Notes: a model not told the origin generated them from the sequence alone. A stretch of DNA of 64,000 nucleotides from Bacteroidales bacterium (GCA_017959005.1 JAGDBO010000009.1:1-64000); one strand, 5' to 3'. Shown: positions 51,894 through 62,262, counted from the stretch's first letter. Program-made: numbers and translations.

Positions 51894-52535
51894 ATGGAAA
51901 ACGTAGAAAAGACTATAGCTCAACAGCTGCTAAGTGTAAAGGCTGTTAAACTGGATGCTGAGAACCCTTTTACATGGGCATCCGGATGGAAATCTCCAAT
52001 ATATTGTGACAACCGCAAACTGCTCACATATCCTGCTGAGCGTAAGCGCGTTACTGAGGCTTTTGTGGAGGTTGTTAAGAATAATTTCAAGGATGTTGAT
52101 ATGATTGCCGGCGTTGCTACCGGTGCTATTGCCTGGGGAGTAATGGTGGCTGAGGCTCTTGGTAAACCGTTCGTTTATGTAAGACCAAAACCAAAAGATC
52201 ATGGAACTCAGTCTCAGGTTGAGGGAACCATTGAGCGCAACACTCGCGTAGTGGTTGTTGAGGACCTTATCTCAACCGGTGCAAGTTCTCTCTCCTGCTG
52301 CAGCGCACTGCGTAAGGCAGAGGCCGTTATCCTGGGAATGGTTGCAATCTTCTCATACAACTTCCCTCTTTCAAGAAGAGAGTTTGAGTATGCAAACATA
52401 GAACTCCACACTCTCTGCCAGTATGATAGCTTGCTGGAAGAGGCTGTCAGTGAGAACTACATAGATAAGAAATATTTAGAGGTCCTTAAGGAGTGGAGGA
52501 TGAATCCTTCTACCTGGAAGGGCGTTGGCGTATAA
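51894..52535 (+). CDS. pyrE: Orotate phosphoribosyltransferase
   Basis: The 213-aa enzyme joins orotate and PRPP to form OMP in pyrimidine synthesis. The PRPP loop is VVVVEDLISTGAS, and FTWASGWKSPIYCDNRK is the usual OPRT N-terminal motif, with VYVRPKPKDHGTQ as the flexible catalytic loop (Lys, His). The ATG at 51894 is chosen over a GTG three codons upstream. It is followed by an SRPBCC gene and an AraC gene, probably in one transcript. Confidence 0.95.
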   Translation: MENVEKTIAQQLLSVKAVKLDAENPFTWASGWKSPIYCDNRKLLTYPAERKRVTEAFVEVVKNNFKDVDMIAGVATGAIAWGVMVAEALGKPFVYVRPKPKDHGTQSQVEGTIERNTRVVVVEDLISTGASSLSCCSALRKAEAVILGMVAIFSYNFPLSRREFEYANIELHTLCQYDSLLEEAVSENYIDKKYLEVLKEWRMNPSTWKGVGV

Positions 52536-52536
52536 T

Positions 52537-52935
52537 ATGTTAGAGACATTTGAAGGCAAAGAAGTAGAGTTTCAGGCGCCCGCATACGCGCTCTTTAACA
52601 ACTTCTCAGATCTGACTCTCTTCAAAGAGAGAATCCCTGCGGAGTACAGAGACAAAGTTGTACTTACCAAGGACAGCGTTTCCGGTGAGTACAACGGTAT
52701 GAATCTGACTCTTAAGGTGGTGGAGCGCATCCCTTACTCCAGGGTGGTGATGAAACCGGAGGGATTCCCTATGGATTTCTCTCTTGTTTTCAACCTTGCA
52801 GATAACGGAGTTAATGCAAGCAAGATGAAGATTGCTGTTCAGGCTCAAATGAACTTCTTAACTAAACAGCTGATGGGGCGTAAGATACAGGAATTGGTAG
52901 ATAAGATTTCTGATAATCTGGCATCCTATGTATAA
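52537..52935 (+). CDS. SRPBCC-fold small protein
   Basis: The 132-aa protein has a START/SRPBCC-like pattern: an N-terminal strand and helix (AYALFNNFSDLTLFKERIP), strands such as LTLKVVERIPYSRVVMK and a long C-terminal helix (LMGRKIQELVDKISDNL). Such proteins bind hydrophobic ligands. In Bacteroidota this gene commonly follows pyrE. The ATG at 52537 lies 1 nt after the pyrE stop. Function unknown. Confidence 0.75.
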   Translation: MLETFEGKEVEFQAPAYALFNNFSDLTLFKERIPAEYRDKVVLTKDSVSGEYNGMNLTLKVVERIPYSRVVMKPEGFPMDFSLVFNLADNGVNASKMKIAVQAQMNFLTKQLMGRKIQELVDKISDNLASYV

Positions 52936-53803
52936 AAATCAGATTCCAAGACTTGAGCTGAAAGATGTATCCGGCTCTGCCGGTATCTCCTTTGTGGAGA
53001 AGGACTTTGCCATTGGCAATGAGATAGCCATACTCAAAACCGAACATGGAAAGCCCTTCCACTGCGGAGCGGGTGTTGTGGTTGTCTGCCTCTCCGGAGT
53101 CTTGGAAATCTCCATAGATTTAACCCTTTACAAGATATCTCGTAATCAGGTTCTTGTGATAATGCCGGACCAGATATTTACCGTGCACAACGTGAGTGAG
53201 GATTACAGGGCGCTCTACATATTGGCCTCCAAAGGCTTTGCAAATGAGATGCTTCCTCAGATAAGCCATATCTCTTTCCTCCTCTATCTGAAGGGCAACC
53301 CGGTACTCAACCTTACTGAGAGCAACTTAACGGTTCTGCAGGAGTACATAGATATTCTCAGCCGCAAGGCGGAGATGAAGGAGAGCCCTTACCGCAGAGA
53401 GATTATCCGCCATATTGCAATGGCTGTAGTCTTTGAAGCTTACAGGATGCTGGATGAGAACCACATACCGGAAATGACCCTTAACGGAAAGGAGCGCATC
53501 TTTAGAGATTTTCTGGCACTGGTCAAAGAGAACTATAAGACAGACAAGACCATAGCGCCGTACGCCAAGCGTCTTTGCATTTCCACCAAGTACCTCTCTA
53601 TGCTAACCAAAGAGTTAAGCGGAAAGAGCGCCTCATACTGGATAGATCAGCAGATAATGCTGGAGGCTAAATCTATGCTCTCATCTTCTAATCTTACAAT
53701 CAAGCAGATAGCCTTTGAGCTGGGTTTCTCCAGCCAATCTTTCTTTGGAAAGTACTTCAGCAGATTGGAGGGAGTCTCTCCTAAAAAATACCGCAGCAGA
53801 TGA
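52928..53803 (+). CDS. AraC-family transcriptional regulator
   Basis: The 291-aa protein has an N-terminal cupin-like sensing domain (PFHCGAGVVVVCLSG) and a C-terminal AraC double helix-turn-helix: YAKRLCISTKYLSMLTKEL and IKQIAFELGFSSQSFFGKYF. It overlaps the SRPBCC gene by 8 nt and the methyltransferase by 4 nt. The signal and target genes are unknown. Confidence 0.93.
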   Translation: MYKNQIPRLELKDVSGSAGISFVEKDFAIGNEIAILKTEHGKPFHCGAGVVVVCLSGVLEISIDLTLYKISRNQVLVIMPDQIFTVHNVSEDYRALYILASKGFANEMLPQISHISFLLYLKGNPVLNLTESNLTVLQEYIDILSRKAEMKESPYRREIIRHIAMAVVFEAYRMLDENHIPEMTLNGKERIFRDFLALVKENYKTDKTIAPYAKRLCISTKYLSMLTKELSGKSASYWIDQQIMLEAKSMLSSSNLTIKQIAFELGFSSQSFFGKYFSRLEGVSPKKYRSR

Positions 53804-55233
53804 ATGCGGATTTCTGCAATCTTTTAAAGGAGTCTTTGCCTCACGATGCGGTTGAGCGCCTTCTTTGTGCGTTGAGTGGCACGGAGCTCTCTCCAACCAT
53901 AAGGCTTAATCCATTTAAAACAAAGGGAGATGTTTCTGAGAATCAGTGTGTTCTTGAGGTTTTGAAGGGTGCTGAAGAGTTGTGGTGTAAGGGGGCCTTC
54001 AAACTTGCTGAGCGTCCGGACTTTACATTGGATCCTGCCTTCCATGCAGGGGCCTACTACGTGCAGGACTCTTCAAGTATGTTCCCGTACCTGATTGCAG
54101 ATGAGATTGATTCCGCGTTGGGTGCAAACGGAGTGCTGTTGGATTTATGTGCATCCCCGGGGGGAAAGAGCACGCACCTTATATCTCTCTTTGCAAAGGA
54201 AGGGCGCATATTTTTGTCAAATGAGGCTCTGCCTAAGCGCACTCCCGCTCTTACGGATAACCTTGCAAAATGGGGCGTTTCCCGCCTTATTGCAACCAAC
54301 AGAGATCCTAAGAACCTGGGCAGTTTGGAGGGACTCTTTGATGTGATTCTTGCAGATGTTCCTTGCTCCGGTGAGGGAATGTTTATGCGCAGTTCTGATG
54401 CTCTGAATGACTGGAGTTTACGTACAGTGGAGGAGTGTGCTGTAAGGCAGCGTTCCATTATCTCAGATATCTGGCCTGCACTCAAAGAGGGCGGTCTGCT
54501 GGTCTACTCAACCTGCACCTACAACCACAAGGAAAACTCAGACAACGTCCGTTACATCATTGATGAACTGGGCGCAGAGTACGTACCTGTAGATAAGGCT
54601 CTTGCAATAGTTCCCGGGCTACTCAAACTGGATTACGGTTACCAGTTTGCACTTGGCAGCGTTATGGGTGAAGGTCAGTTCTTTGCGGTGCTTAGAAAAC
54701 GCTCTGATGTTCACGGTTCAAACTCCTTGCGGTCTGGGGGAAAGATATTTAAGAAACTAGCTAGCTCTTTTTATTTCAACAAGATAGATAATTCCATTTA
54801 TTATGCTCCCTCTGATGTTGCAGAGAATATGTGTTCAATAGCAGAGGCAATTGAAGGTGGGCCTTCCTCCGGAAAGCGCAGTGACACAGCTTCTTCTGCG
54901 TTAAGGTATGTGAAGATGTTCGGTTGCCGTGTGGGTTCTTTAAAGGGGAGCAAAGTTGTTCCGGATGCTGATTTTGCCCTGGAGGCACACAAGGAGCTCT
55001 TTTTATTTAGATTCAAGGAGCTTGGTGCGGAGTTGCAATTCACTAAAGAGGAGGTAGATAGGGAGACTGCACTGAGGTTTCTTGCCAGAGAAAACATAAC
55101 CCCACTTCCGGAATGGAAGCAGGGCTATGTTTTATTGTGTTACAACAGTCTTGGCCTGGGATTTATCAACAACCTGGGTAACCGTTGCAACAATCTTTAC
55201 CCTCAGGAGCGCAGAATCAGAAAGCGTCTTTAG
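53800..55233 (+). CDS. RsmB/RsmF-type rRNA cytosine-C5 methyltransferase
   Basis: The 477-aa protein matches RsmF/YebU-type m5C methyltransferases. AdoMet binding is at LLDLCASPGGKSTHL, and the two catalytic Cys are in LADVPCSGEGMF and VYSTCTYNHKEN. The C-terminal half has the RsmF-type RNA-binding extension (YGYQFALGS, then MFGCRVGSL). The enzyme would methylate 16S rRNA. Its end overlaps by 4 nt the convergent aminopeptidase gene. Confidence 0.9.
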   Translation: MNADFCNLLKESLPHDAVERLLCALSGTELSPTIRLNPFKTKGDVSENQCVLEVLKGAEELWCKGAFKLAERPDFTLDPAFHAGAYYVQDSSSMFPYLIADEIDSALGANGVLLDLCASPGGKSTHLISLFAKEGRIFLSNEALPKRTPALTDNLAKWGVSRLIATNRDPKNLGSLEGLFDVILADVPCSGEGMFMRSSDALNDWSLRTVEECAVRQRSIISDIWPALKEGGLLVYSTCTYNHKENSDNVRYIIDELGAEYVPVDKALAIVPGLLKLDYGYQFALGSVMGEGQFFAVLRKRSDVHGSNSLRSGGKIFKKLASSFYFNKIDNSIYYAPSDVAENMCSIAEAIEGGPSSGKRSDTASSALRYVKMFGCRVGSLKGSKVVPDADFALEAHKELFLFRFKELGAELQFTKEEVDRETALRFLARENITPLPEWKQGYVLLCYNSLGLGFINNLGNRCNNLYPQERRIRKRL

Positions 55234-56642
55234 AACATGTAGTCCCAGGCAGGGAGCATTACAGGTTTCTGACCGAGGGCTTTGAGGGCCTTCTTTCCCA
55301 GGTACTTGCGGTTGATGACCATACGGAACATATACTCGTCAAACCACTTGTCTGTGAAGATGAGGTAGCCTCCTTTGCCGGCCTGTGGTCCCCAACTGTT
55401 CTCAAACTTCCACTTGGTTGGAACATCGTTATCATCTGTATCACAGGCAACTATAAGCATTGCATGAGATGAGCCGCTCTGGCGGGTGAGGATTCTGGCC
55501 TTTTTATCCATGCTAAGATCTACGCCAAAGAGTTGTCCAAGATTGTACATTCCAGGGTCCAGATATCCTACGCCGGAGGCTGTATTTGACTGTTTTCCAA
55601 CATCACAGGAGGCGTACATAGGCTCTCCGTTCTTGATGGATGCGAGTGCTGCCTCTTTAATATCCTCGTTAGGAAGGTTGAGGTACTTCCAGTTAACTCC
55701 CTCATAGGTATTGCGGTACATGTCAATCTCATAGATCTTATAGTACTCGCGGGTAGGGTCGTTCATTATCATTACATAATCATCCGCATTGTAATCTGTA
55801 GGGATTATACCTTTGTAAAACTCTATAGGAGTGGTCTTTACGGTCTGTATCTTGCCGTCTGCATCTCTGAACTTCCAGGTGAACTCTACAGGTGGTTCTC
55901 CAAGGCAGATTGCAAGAACTCTGTAAACGTCCTTGAGGGTGCTCATCTTTATCTTCTCCGCTCTCATGTGGAAGTCTCCCATCTCTCCGCTGTACATGGT
56001 AGTCATCAGACTCTCATGGAGTTGACGGATCTCATAGCCGCCCTTTCTAAGTATCTCTTTCAGAAGGGCGTTCATCTGTGAGGTGTTGTTGGAGTGCTCT
56101 GTCTCAGGCGTAACTTCTGCCGGAACAACGCCGTATTTGTCTCCAATGTTTAAGAAGAGGTTCCAAACTCCGCCGTCTCCTATAGGGCTCTGGAAGAGGT
56201 TGTCTACTGCTCTGTCTCCAAACGGTTTAGAGGCGGTGTTGATTACTCCCTCCAGGAAGAGGTTGCTCTTTTCCAGCATATCCCAGAAGAAGCTGTAGTT
56301 GTGTGAGAAATCAAACTCCTTGATGTTATACTTTTTCATAACGGCTGGGCGGAGGAAGTTCATTGAGGTGAACATCCAGCAGCGGCCGGAGCTCTTCTGG
56401 TCTGTAATTCCCTTAACGTCTGTGTTGTACTTGAAGAAATCGTCTGCATTCTGAGCTACGGAAGCATCGTATGCCAAGCCTTTGAGCCCTTTGTTTGCAA
56501 CTACGATGTTGTGAATGGTTTTAGCGTAGCCGTCATTTACAAAGCTGCTTTTGAGCTCTTTAAGTTCGTTCTCTCCGAGTGTCTGAGCAGTGATTGCAGA
56601 AACTGAGAGGAGTGCCATTGATAAAAGGATAAGTTTCTTCAT
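55230..56642 (-). CDS. Aminopeptidase C (C1B/bleomycin hydrolase family), exported
   Basis: The 470-aa protein starts with a signal peptide (LILLSMALLSVSAITAQ). Catalytic residues are in KSSGRCWMFTSMNF (Cys), SSHAMLIVACDTD (His) and KFENSWG (Asn). A shorter paralogue is at 38104-39306. It probably trims peptides in the periplasm. The start is set at the ATG at 56642, since the upstream extension would precede the signal peptide; the exact promoter at 56672-56701 supports this. Confidence 0.92.
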   Translation of the reverse strand: MKKLILLSMALLSVSAITAQTLGENELKELKSSFVNDGYAKTIHNIVVANKGLKGLAYDASVAQNADDFFKYNTDVKGITDQKSSGRCWMFTSMNFLRPAVMKKYNIKEFDFSHNYSFFWDMLEKSNLFLEGVINTASKPFGDRAVDNLFQSPIGDGGVWNLFLNIGDKYGVVPAEVTPETEHSNNTSQMNALLKEILRKGGYEIRQLHESLMTTMYSGEMGDFHMRAEKIKMSTLKDVYRVLAICLGEPPVEFTWKFRDADGKIQTVKTTPIEFYKGIIPTDYNADDYVMIMNDPTREYYKIYEIDMYRNTYEGVNWKYLNLPNEDIKEAALASIKNGEPMYASCDVGKQSNTASGVGYLDPGMYNLGQLFGVDLSMDKKARILTRQSGSSHAMLIVACDTDDNDVPTKWKFENSWGPQAGKGGYLIFTDKWFDEYMFRMVINRKYLGKKALKALGQKPVMLPAWDYMF

Positions 56643-56671
56643 ATTGATTGTTATTTCTTTCTGCCTGTCTT

Positions 56672-56701
56672 CAAAGTTAAGCAATTATGGGTTAATGGCA
56701 A
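56672..56701 (-). promoter_or_regulatory. Promoter of the aminopeptidase C gene (TTG-N19-TAACTTTG)
   Basis: On the minus strand TTG (56701-56699), a 19-base spacer and TAACTTTG (56679-56672) give an exact consensus match, 29 nt before the ATG. It lies between this gene and the end of the glutamine synthetase gene. Confidence 0.8.
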
Positions 56702-56704
56702 GCG

Positions 56705-58210
56705 TTAGCCGCAGTGGAAGTAACGTTTAACCATCTGAAGCATCTCCTGAGGGCGGTTCTCAATCTCTCTGCGGAGTGAACCGTCTCTGTAAGATTTTAA
56801 CTGACTGATGATTCCGTCTATCATGTTTGGAGAGAAGACTCCTTCTCTCTCATAGTACTCTCTCTGCTTTGCAAGGCACTCTGCACTGGCCTGGCAGCTG
56901 TCTGGAAGTTGCTCAAGGTGAGCTACTTTGTCTGCGTGTTCTGCATCGTGAATATTGACGTTAACGTACTTATCTTCTGCAATCTTCAGTGCCTCGTCTC
57001 CCATCTCTATTCCAATTCTGCAGGCTACGCAAAGTGCTGCTATTAACTGATATACGTCTGCGCTGCCGTCCGGTGAACGCATCTCCACGGTCTGCTTCTG
57101 GGTGGTGTCAATGCCGGAAGGTTTTTCCAGAGGATTAGCAATGCAGGACATATCTCCTCCTGCTGTCCATCCCAGAGGAACTCTTACCAATACTGAACGG
57201 TTGCGGTCTCCCCAGCAAACGTTTGTAGGTGCCTCCTGGTGAGGAACTAAGCGGAAGTATGATGTAGGAACTTTGTTGCCGAATGCTGTAATGGAAGGGG
57301 CAAGCACCATCATTCCGGCGATGGCTTTTCTTGCGGTCTGGCTCAGCACTCCGTTCTCTATCATTTGGCTCTTGCCATCCTTGTTTATCTTCATATGGAT
57401 GTGCAATCCGCTGCCTGCCTTGCCGGATGTAATCTTTGGTGCAAAGGTTACGTCATAACCTAATTTATGGCCCAGGTTGCGGATAATCCACTTGGCCAGA
57501 GTTAGCTGATCTGCAGCATCTTCCGCGTTTGTAGGGAGAAATTCAATCTCGTTCTGCTCGTAGATTTTTCCGTTAAGAGTGAAGTTGCCAACCTCTGAGT
57601 GGCCGTACTTTATCTGGCCTCCTGCCTGTGCAATGTAGTGCATGCACTGGGTGCGGAACTGGTTGAACTTTGCAAACGGGCCGCTCTCATGGTAACCTCT
57701 CTGGTCGGTTGCAGGGAAGAGTTTCTCATCCTCTGCAATTACGTAGTACTCAAGCTCTCCCATTGCCAGGAACTCGCAGCCGGTCTTCTCTTTGAAACTC
57801 TTGCAGGCTTTGCGCAAGGTCTGGTCCGGTGCAGACTCCAGCGGTTGCCCATCCTTGTTGAAATAGGAGCACAACATGGTAACGGTAGGGATTTCTGCAA
57901 AAGGATCTACAAATGCGGTACTGAATCTTGGTATTACGTAAAGGTCTGAGCTGGAAGCCTCTATAAATCTGAAAAGGGAGGAACCGTCCACTCTTTCTCC
58001 GCAGGAGAGAATGGTGTTGAGGTACTCCTCATCGCTGATTACAAAGTTCAAAGTCTTCAGTCTTCCGTCTCCGGCAGGGTACATAAAGTTCACCATCTGA
58101 ATATTCTCAGCCTTAATGAACTCTATTATATCTTTCTTTGTAAAATCGGACGGTTTCTTCTGTAGGAAAGCAACTATCCGGTTTGGGTTCATACTTATGA
58201 CATTATTCAT
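56705..58210 (-). CDS. Glutamine synthetase family protein (type I-like)
   Basis: The 501-aa protein carries glutamine synthetase motifs: MGELEYYVI (metal Glu), NFTLNGKIYEQNEIEF, GSGLHIHMKI and NRSVLVRVP, plus VEMRSPDGSAD near the end. It would make glutamine from glutamate, ammonia and ATP. The usual adenylylation segment of enterobacterial GSI is not seen. The ATG at 58210 is kept; a second at 58192 is possible. An exact promoter is at 58289-58318, leaving a leader of about 75 nt. Confidence 0.88.
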   Translation of the reverse strand: MNNVISMNPNRIVAFLQKKPSDFTKKDIIEFIKAENIQMVNFMYPAGDGRLKTLNFVISDEEYLNTILSCGERVDGSSLFRFIEASSSDLYVIPRFSTAFVDPFAEIPTVTMLCSYFNKDGQPLESAPDQTLRKACKSFKEKTGCEFLAMGELEYYVIAEDEKLFPATDQRGYHESGPFAKFNQFRTQCMHYIAQAGGQIKYGHSEVGNFTLNGKIYEQNEIEFLPTNAEDAADQLTLAKWIIRNLGHKLGYDVTFAPKITSGKAGSGLHIHMKINKDGKSQMIENGVLSQTARKAIAGMMVLAPSITAFGNKVPTSYFRLVPHQEAPTNVCWGDRNRSVLVRVPLGWTAGGDMSCIANPLEKPSGIDTTQKQTVEMRSPDGSADVYQLIAALCVACRIGIEMGDEALKIAEDKYVNVNIHDAEHADKVAHLEQLPDSCQASAECLAKQREYYEREGVFSPNMIDGIISQLKSYRDGSLRREIENRPQEMLQMVKRYFHCG

Positions 58211-58288
58211 AACACTTCTTTGTTAAATGATTAAAGTAAAAGGTTGCTTGCCGTTTAAATCTTTAACAAGATTCTGCAAACAACCTTT

Positions 58289-58318
58289 CAAAGATAAGGA
58301 ATTTTTCTTTCAAATCAA
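58289..58318 (-). promoter_or_regulatory. Promoter of the glutamine synthetase gene (TTG-N19-TATCTTTG)
   Basis: On the minus strand TTG (58318-58316), 19 bases, then TATCTTTG (58296-58289). Exact consensus match; transcription would start about 75 nt before the ATG, leaving room for leader control. Confidence 0.8.
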
Positions 58319-58333
58319 ACAGTTTGAAATCCT

Positions 58334-60202
58334 TTACGGACGTCCGCCTGGAGGATTGCCTCCAGGAACGCCTCCTCCACCCATTCCGCCGTTGTAGTTG
58401 ACCGTTGTCACCTGGCTGGATAGTGAGACGGATGCAACTGTACTTCCGTTACTTACGGTGCCGTCAGAGTTGAGTCCCATAAAGTCTGTTCCTCCGGATA
58501 TAGTTACCGCAGACTTGAGGGAGTAGGTGCTGCCCTTGGTCATACCCGGAGCGGAGATTAGCATGCAACCGCTTGAGTATGAACGTGGAACCTTGAATGA
58601 AATTACATTGGCTCCGCTTGCATTGGTGAGTGCAATGAAGGTGTTTGCAGTAAGGTTTGCGCTTCCGTAGATGATTGACGCCTGGCTGCTGGTAGATGAT
58701 GGCATTGAGGTTCCGCCTCCCAATCCAATAAGGACTCCGCCGTTGATTGTGAATGTGTTCTGGTCACAGTCAAATCCGTCTTCCGGAGCGTTGGTTCCGG
58801 ATGAGATGACATTACCGCCGGTTATTGTGATAGATCCGTTGGAGTCTATACCGTCATTATTGGTAGCGTATGCGTAAACATTGCCGCCTGATATAACTAT
58901 CTGATTCTTAGCGTTAAATGCATCATCATAGCAGTAGGATAGCACATTGCCTCCGGATATGGTCATTACAGCTTTGCTCTCAATACCCTCACTTCCTTCT
59001 CCGCCTGTTGCTCTGACCATTACGGTTCCGCCGCTTATGGTAAGGTTGCCGTCTGCCTTAATACCCTTTGGTGAGGAGTCGTAACTTCCATACTGATACT
59101 TCTTTCCGGTGGTTATAATCTTTATGGTTCCGCCGGAAATTGTTGCGTCCAAATCTGTACTGATACCCTTTCCTCCCACTCCGGTACTCTTAATAAGGAG
59201 TTCACCACCAGTCATCTTAAAGATATCATCTGCCTTAATACCCGCAGCTGCGGTAACGTCATTTTCACTTGAATCCCACTCTCCTCCGCCGCTTGTCAGG
59301 ATAGTTGTACGTCCGCCGTTAACCACTACAAGTGAGTCACTTGAGATACCCTTCTTTGCCGTGCCACTAACGCTTACGTTGAGGACTCCTCCCTCAATGT
59401 AAACTCCGTCATTGGCCTTAAGACCGTTGCCCTTGGCAGTTGTAACGTTGATTACGTTTCCCGGACGGAATCTCAGATAATCATCCGAGCAGATACCGTG
59501 CTTGTAATTACCTGTTACGGTGAGCGTTCCGCTGCCGCTGAATATCATCTGTCCTTCACTGAAGAGGCAGGCCTTCTGGTCTTCTCCGGTTGGAGTAGTA
59601 TATGAAGAACCGTCTGTAAGAGTGTTGGTTCCTGAGAGAACAACAAAGGCGCGCTTACCGCTCTGGATGTTGATTGGAGCGCCGTCTGTGTTGCTCAAAG
59701 TCAGTGAGTTAAGAGAGAGTTTGAACTTCTTTTCACTGTAAATCTTAAACTGTCCGTCTGTGGATGTGCCACTTAGAACGTATGCTACTTTTTTTGCAGT
59801 TGAGTTGACTGTAACCTTTGCTCCGTTTTGAGTTATTTCAACACCAGATGCTGAGCCGGTTACTGTTGCACTGTTGCCTGAGAAGGCAATCTCAATAGTA
59901 TTGGAGAACTCAGAATTCTCCACATAATCCTCATCATCCGTAGGAACGGTCTCCGTCTCGGAAAGTGCTGATGTGTTGAGCGCTACGTCAAATGAGGTAA
60001 GTGCGTTGGATGCAAAAAGAAGAGTGGTAGGAGAAGATGAACCTCCGCTTGTAAAGCCTGATGTGCCTGAGCCACTGCCGCTTCCTGGAACGGTGCCGCC
60101 ATCGGGATCACCCATATCGCTGAGACCTCCGCCACCTCCCGAGCAGGCTACCGCCAGTGAAAGAATCACTGCAGCCCAAATTAAATTGATTTTCCTTTTC
60201 AT
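58334..60202 (-). CDS. Cthe_2159-like carbohydrate-binding lipoprotein
   Basis: The 622-aa protein begins with a lipoprotein signal (LAVACSGGGGG, lipobox Cys near 20). The body is a long run of beta-helix-like repeats such as ISGGTIKI, ISGGTVMV, ISGGNVLS and ITGGNVISSG, the mark of Cthe_2159-type proteins that bind acidic polysaccharides. A Gly/Ser-rich linker follows the lipobox and the C-terminus is Gly/Pro-rich. It would sit on the outer membrane. It could also be structural, with no catalytic residues visible. Confidence 0.85.
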   Translation of the reverse strand: MKRKINLIWAAVILSLAVACSGGGGGLSDMGDPDGGTVPGSGSGSGTSGFTSGGSSSPTTLLFASNALTSFDVALNTSALSETETVPTDDEDYVENSEFSNTIEIAFSGNSATVTGSASGVEITQNGAKVTVNSTAKKVAYVLSGTSTDGQFKIYSEKKFKLSLNSLTLSNTDGAPINIQSGKRAFVVLSGTNTLTDGSSYTTPTGEDQKACLFSEGQMIFSGSGTLTVTGNYKHGICSDDYLRFRPGNVINVTTAKGNGLKANDGVYIEGGVLNVSVSGTAKKGISSDSLVVVNGGRTTILTSGGGEWDSSENDVTAAAGIKADDIFKMTGGELLIKSTGVGGKGISTDLDATISGGTIKIITTGKKYQYGSYDSSPKGIKADGNLTISGGTVMVRATGGEGSEGIESKAVMTISGGNVLSYCYDDAFNAKNQIVISGGNVYAYATNNDGIDSNGSITITGGNVISSGTNAPEDGFDCDQNTFTINGGVLIGLGGGTSMPSSTSSQASIIYGSANLTANTFIALTNASGANVISFKVPRSYSSGCMLISAPGMTKGSTYSLKSAVTISGGTDFMGLNSDGTVSNGSTVASVSLSSQVTTVNYNGGMGGGGVPGGNPPGGRP

Positions 60203-60321
60203 AACAACTAGAGTCTTACCTTTTGTAAGGCAAATTTTTTGCCATTATCCATCGCGATAGGAGATTACCTCCCAATAGTCTTTTTTTACCCATGAAAAGG
60301 GGAGGCCGGTGGAGAGGGATG

Positions 60322-60352
60322 AAAAAAAGAGATGACCTGTGTGGCCATCTCT
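60322..60352 (-). terminator. Terminator of the nqr operon
   Basis: On the minus strand AGAGATG and CATCTCT pair with an inner GCC...GGT and a short loop, followed by TTTTTT. It lies 34 nt after the nqrF stop. Confidence 0.8.
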
Positions 60353-60385
60353 CTTTTGTAATACGCTATTCTGTAGGGCTTATGG

Positions 60386-61627
60386 TTAAGCACCAAAGTT
60401 ATCGTACATAATGTTCTCAGGCTGAACGCCCAGGTTATCAAGCATATTGACTGCTGCGTTGGTCATCATTGGAGGACCGCAGAGGTAGTACTCAATATCC
60501 TCAGGAGCAGGGTGATTCTTCAGGTAGTTGTCAAAGAGTACCTGGTGGATGAAGCCCTTAGGACCTGTCCAGTTGTCCTCAGGCAGTGCGTCTGAGAGTG
60601 CAACGTTGTAAGAGAAGTTAGGGTTCTCTCTTGCAATCTCTGCAAAGTCCTCATCATAGAACATCTCTCTCTTAGAACGTGCTCCGTACCAGAAGCTTAC
60701 CTTTCTCTTGGTGTGGAGTGTCTTAAAGAGGTGGAAGATGTGGCTTCTCATTGGAGCCATACCGGCACCACCGCCTATGAATACAATCTCGTTGTCTGTA
60801 TCCTTAATGAAGAACTCACCGTAAGGGCCTGATATTGTGATCTTATCACCCGGTTTGAGTGAGTAGATGTAAGAGGAGCAGATACCAGGATTTACAGGTA
60901 CCCAATCCTTCTTGGCACGGTCAAACGGAGGTGTTGCAATACGTACGTTGAGCATAATGATGTTGCCCTCTGCAGGGTGGTTGGCCATAGAATATGCTCT
61001 GAATGTTGGAGTTGGGTTAACCATCTTGAGGTTGAAGATTCCCATCTTCTCCCAGTCTCCTCTGTACTCAGGCTCTACATCTATGTTCTTGTAATCCACC
61101 TCGCAAGCAGGTACATCTATCTGGATGTAACCGCCGCTGCGGAAGTTAACGTTCTCACCCTCAGGAAGTTTAACAACAAACTCCTTGATGAATGTAGCAA
61201 CGTTGTGGTTGCTTACAACGGTGCACTCCCACTTCTTAACTCCCAATACCTCAGGAGGAAGCAGAATGCCCAGATTCTCCTTTACCTTAACCTGGCAACC
61301 CAGTCTCCAGTTGGAGAGCTGCTCCTTGCGTGTGAAGAAGCCGGTCTCAGTAGGGAGGATAGAGCCGCCGCCACTGATTACCTGGCACTTACACATACCG
61401 CAGTTACCCTTACCACCGCAAGCGGAAGGGAGGTAAATCTTCTGCTCTGCAAGTGCGGAAAGAAGTGTTCCGCCGGTTGCAACCTCAAGTTGTTTTTCTC
61501 CGTTGTTTATATCAATGGTAACGTTTCCGCTAGGAAGCAGTTTTGCCTTGGCAAAGAGCAGTAAAATAACCAGCAGCAGAGTGATGATTAAGAATACTAC
61601 TATTGAAACTAATATTACTGTTGTCAT
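60386..61627 (-). CDS. nqrF: Na+-NQR subunit F, FAD and 2Fe-2S NADH-oxidising subunit
   Basis: The 413-aa protein takes electrons from NADH into the Na+-pumping complex. It has one N-terminal membrane segment ([19 protein letters not shown]), a 2Fe-2S domain with Cys at 70, 76, 79 and 111 ([13 protein letters not shown]...RLGCQ), the FAD motif FRAYSMAN and the NADH site [11 protein letters not shown]. It is the last gene of nqrB-C-D-E-F in this window (nqrA and most of nqrB lie beyond the end) and is followed by a terminator. Confidence 0.95.
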   Translation of the reverse strand: MTTVILVSIVVFLIITLLLVILLLFAKAKLLPSGNVTIDINNGEKQLEVATGGTLLSALAEQKIYLPSACGGKGNCGMCKCQVISGGGSILPTETGFFTRKEQLSNWRLGCQVKVKENLGILLPPEVLGVKKWECTVVSNHNVATFIKEFVVKLPEGENVNFRSGGYIQIDVPACEVDYKNIDVEPEYRGDWEKMGIFNLKMVNPTPTFRAYSMANHPAEGNIIMLNVRIATPPFDRAKKDWVPVNPGICSSYIYSLKPGDKITISGPYGEFFIKDTDNEIVFIGGGAGMAPMRSHIFHLFKTLHTKRKVSFWYGARSKREMFYDEDFAEIARENPNFSYNVALSDALPEDNWTGPKGFIHQVLFDNYLKNHPAPEDIEYYLCGPPMMTNAAVNMLDNLGVQPENIMYDNFGA

Positions 61628-61638
61628 ACTCCGTCCTC

Positions 61639-62253
61639 CTAGAAATTAATGCCCATAAATCCCATAAACGCAATTGCCATAAGGCCTGCAATTATGAATG
61701 TAATGCCAAGTCCCTGAAGCGGTTTAGGGATGTTGGAGTAGGTAATCTTCTCTCTGATTGCAGCAATGCTCACAATGGCAAGGAACCAGCCCACGCCGCT
61801 TCCCAGTCCGTAACATGTTGCAAGTCCCAGAGTTGCAAATGCCTTCTGCTGCATAAAGAGTGAAGCACCAAGGATGGCGCAGTTCACTGCAATAAGCGGA
61901 AGGAATATACCCAGGGATGAATAGAGTGAAGGTGAGAACTTCTCAACAACCATCTCTACCAGTTGCACGAATGATGCAATTACGGCAATGAAGATGATGA
62001 AACTCAAGAAGCTGAGGTCTACGTTTGCAAGCTCCGGAGAGATCCAGGTAAGTGAACCAGGGGAGAGCAAGTATTTGTTAAGCAGGTAGTTGATAGGAAG
62101 GGTAACTCCGAGAACGAAGATTACCGCAACTCCCAAACCTGCTGCCGTCTTTACATTTTTGGATACTGCCAGGAATGAACACATTCCAAGGAAGTATGCA
62201 AAAATCATATTGTCTACAAAGATGGACTTTACGAATAAATTCAATGATTCCAT
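61639..62253 (-). CDS. nqrE: Na+-NQR subunit E
   Basis: The 204-aa integral membrane protein has six hydrophobic segments and the NqrE marks [14 protein letters not shown] and [14 protein letters not shown], each with a Cys used to hold the membrane 2Fe-2S site shared with NqrD. It lies 11 nt upstream of nqrF and 9 nt downstream of nqrD, in the standard order. Confidence 0.94.
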   Translation of the reverse strand: MESLNLFVKSIFVDNMIFAYFLGMCSFLAVSKNVKTAAGLGVAVIFVLGVTLPINYLLNKYLLSPGSLTWISPELANVDLSFLSFIIFIAVIASFVQLVEMVVEKFSPSLYSSLGIFLPLIAVNCAILGASLFMQQKAFATLGLATCYGLGSGVGWFLAIVSIAAIREKITYSNIPKPLQGLGITFIIAGLMAIAFMGFMGINF

Positions 62254-62262
62254 AGTAATGTG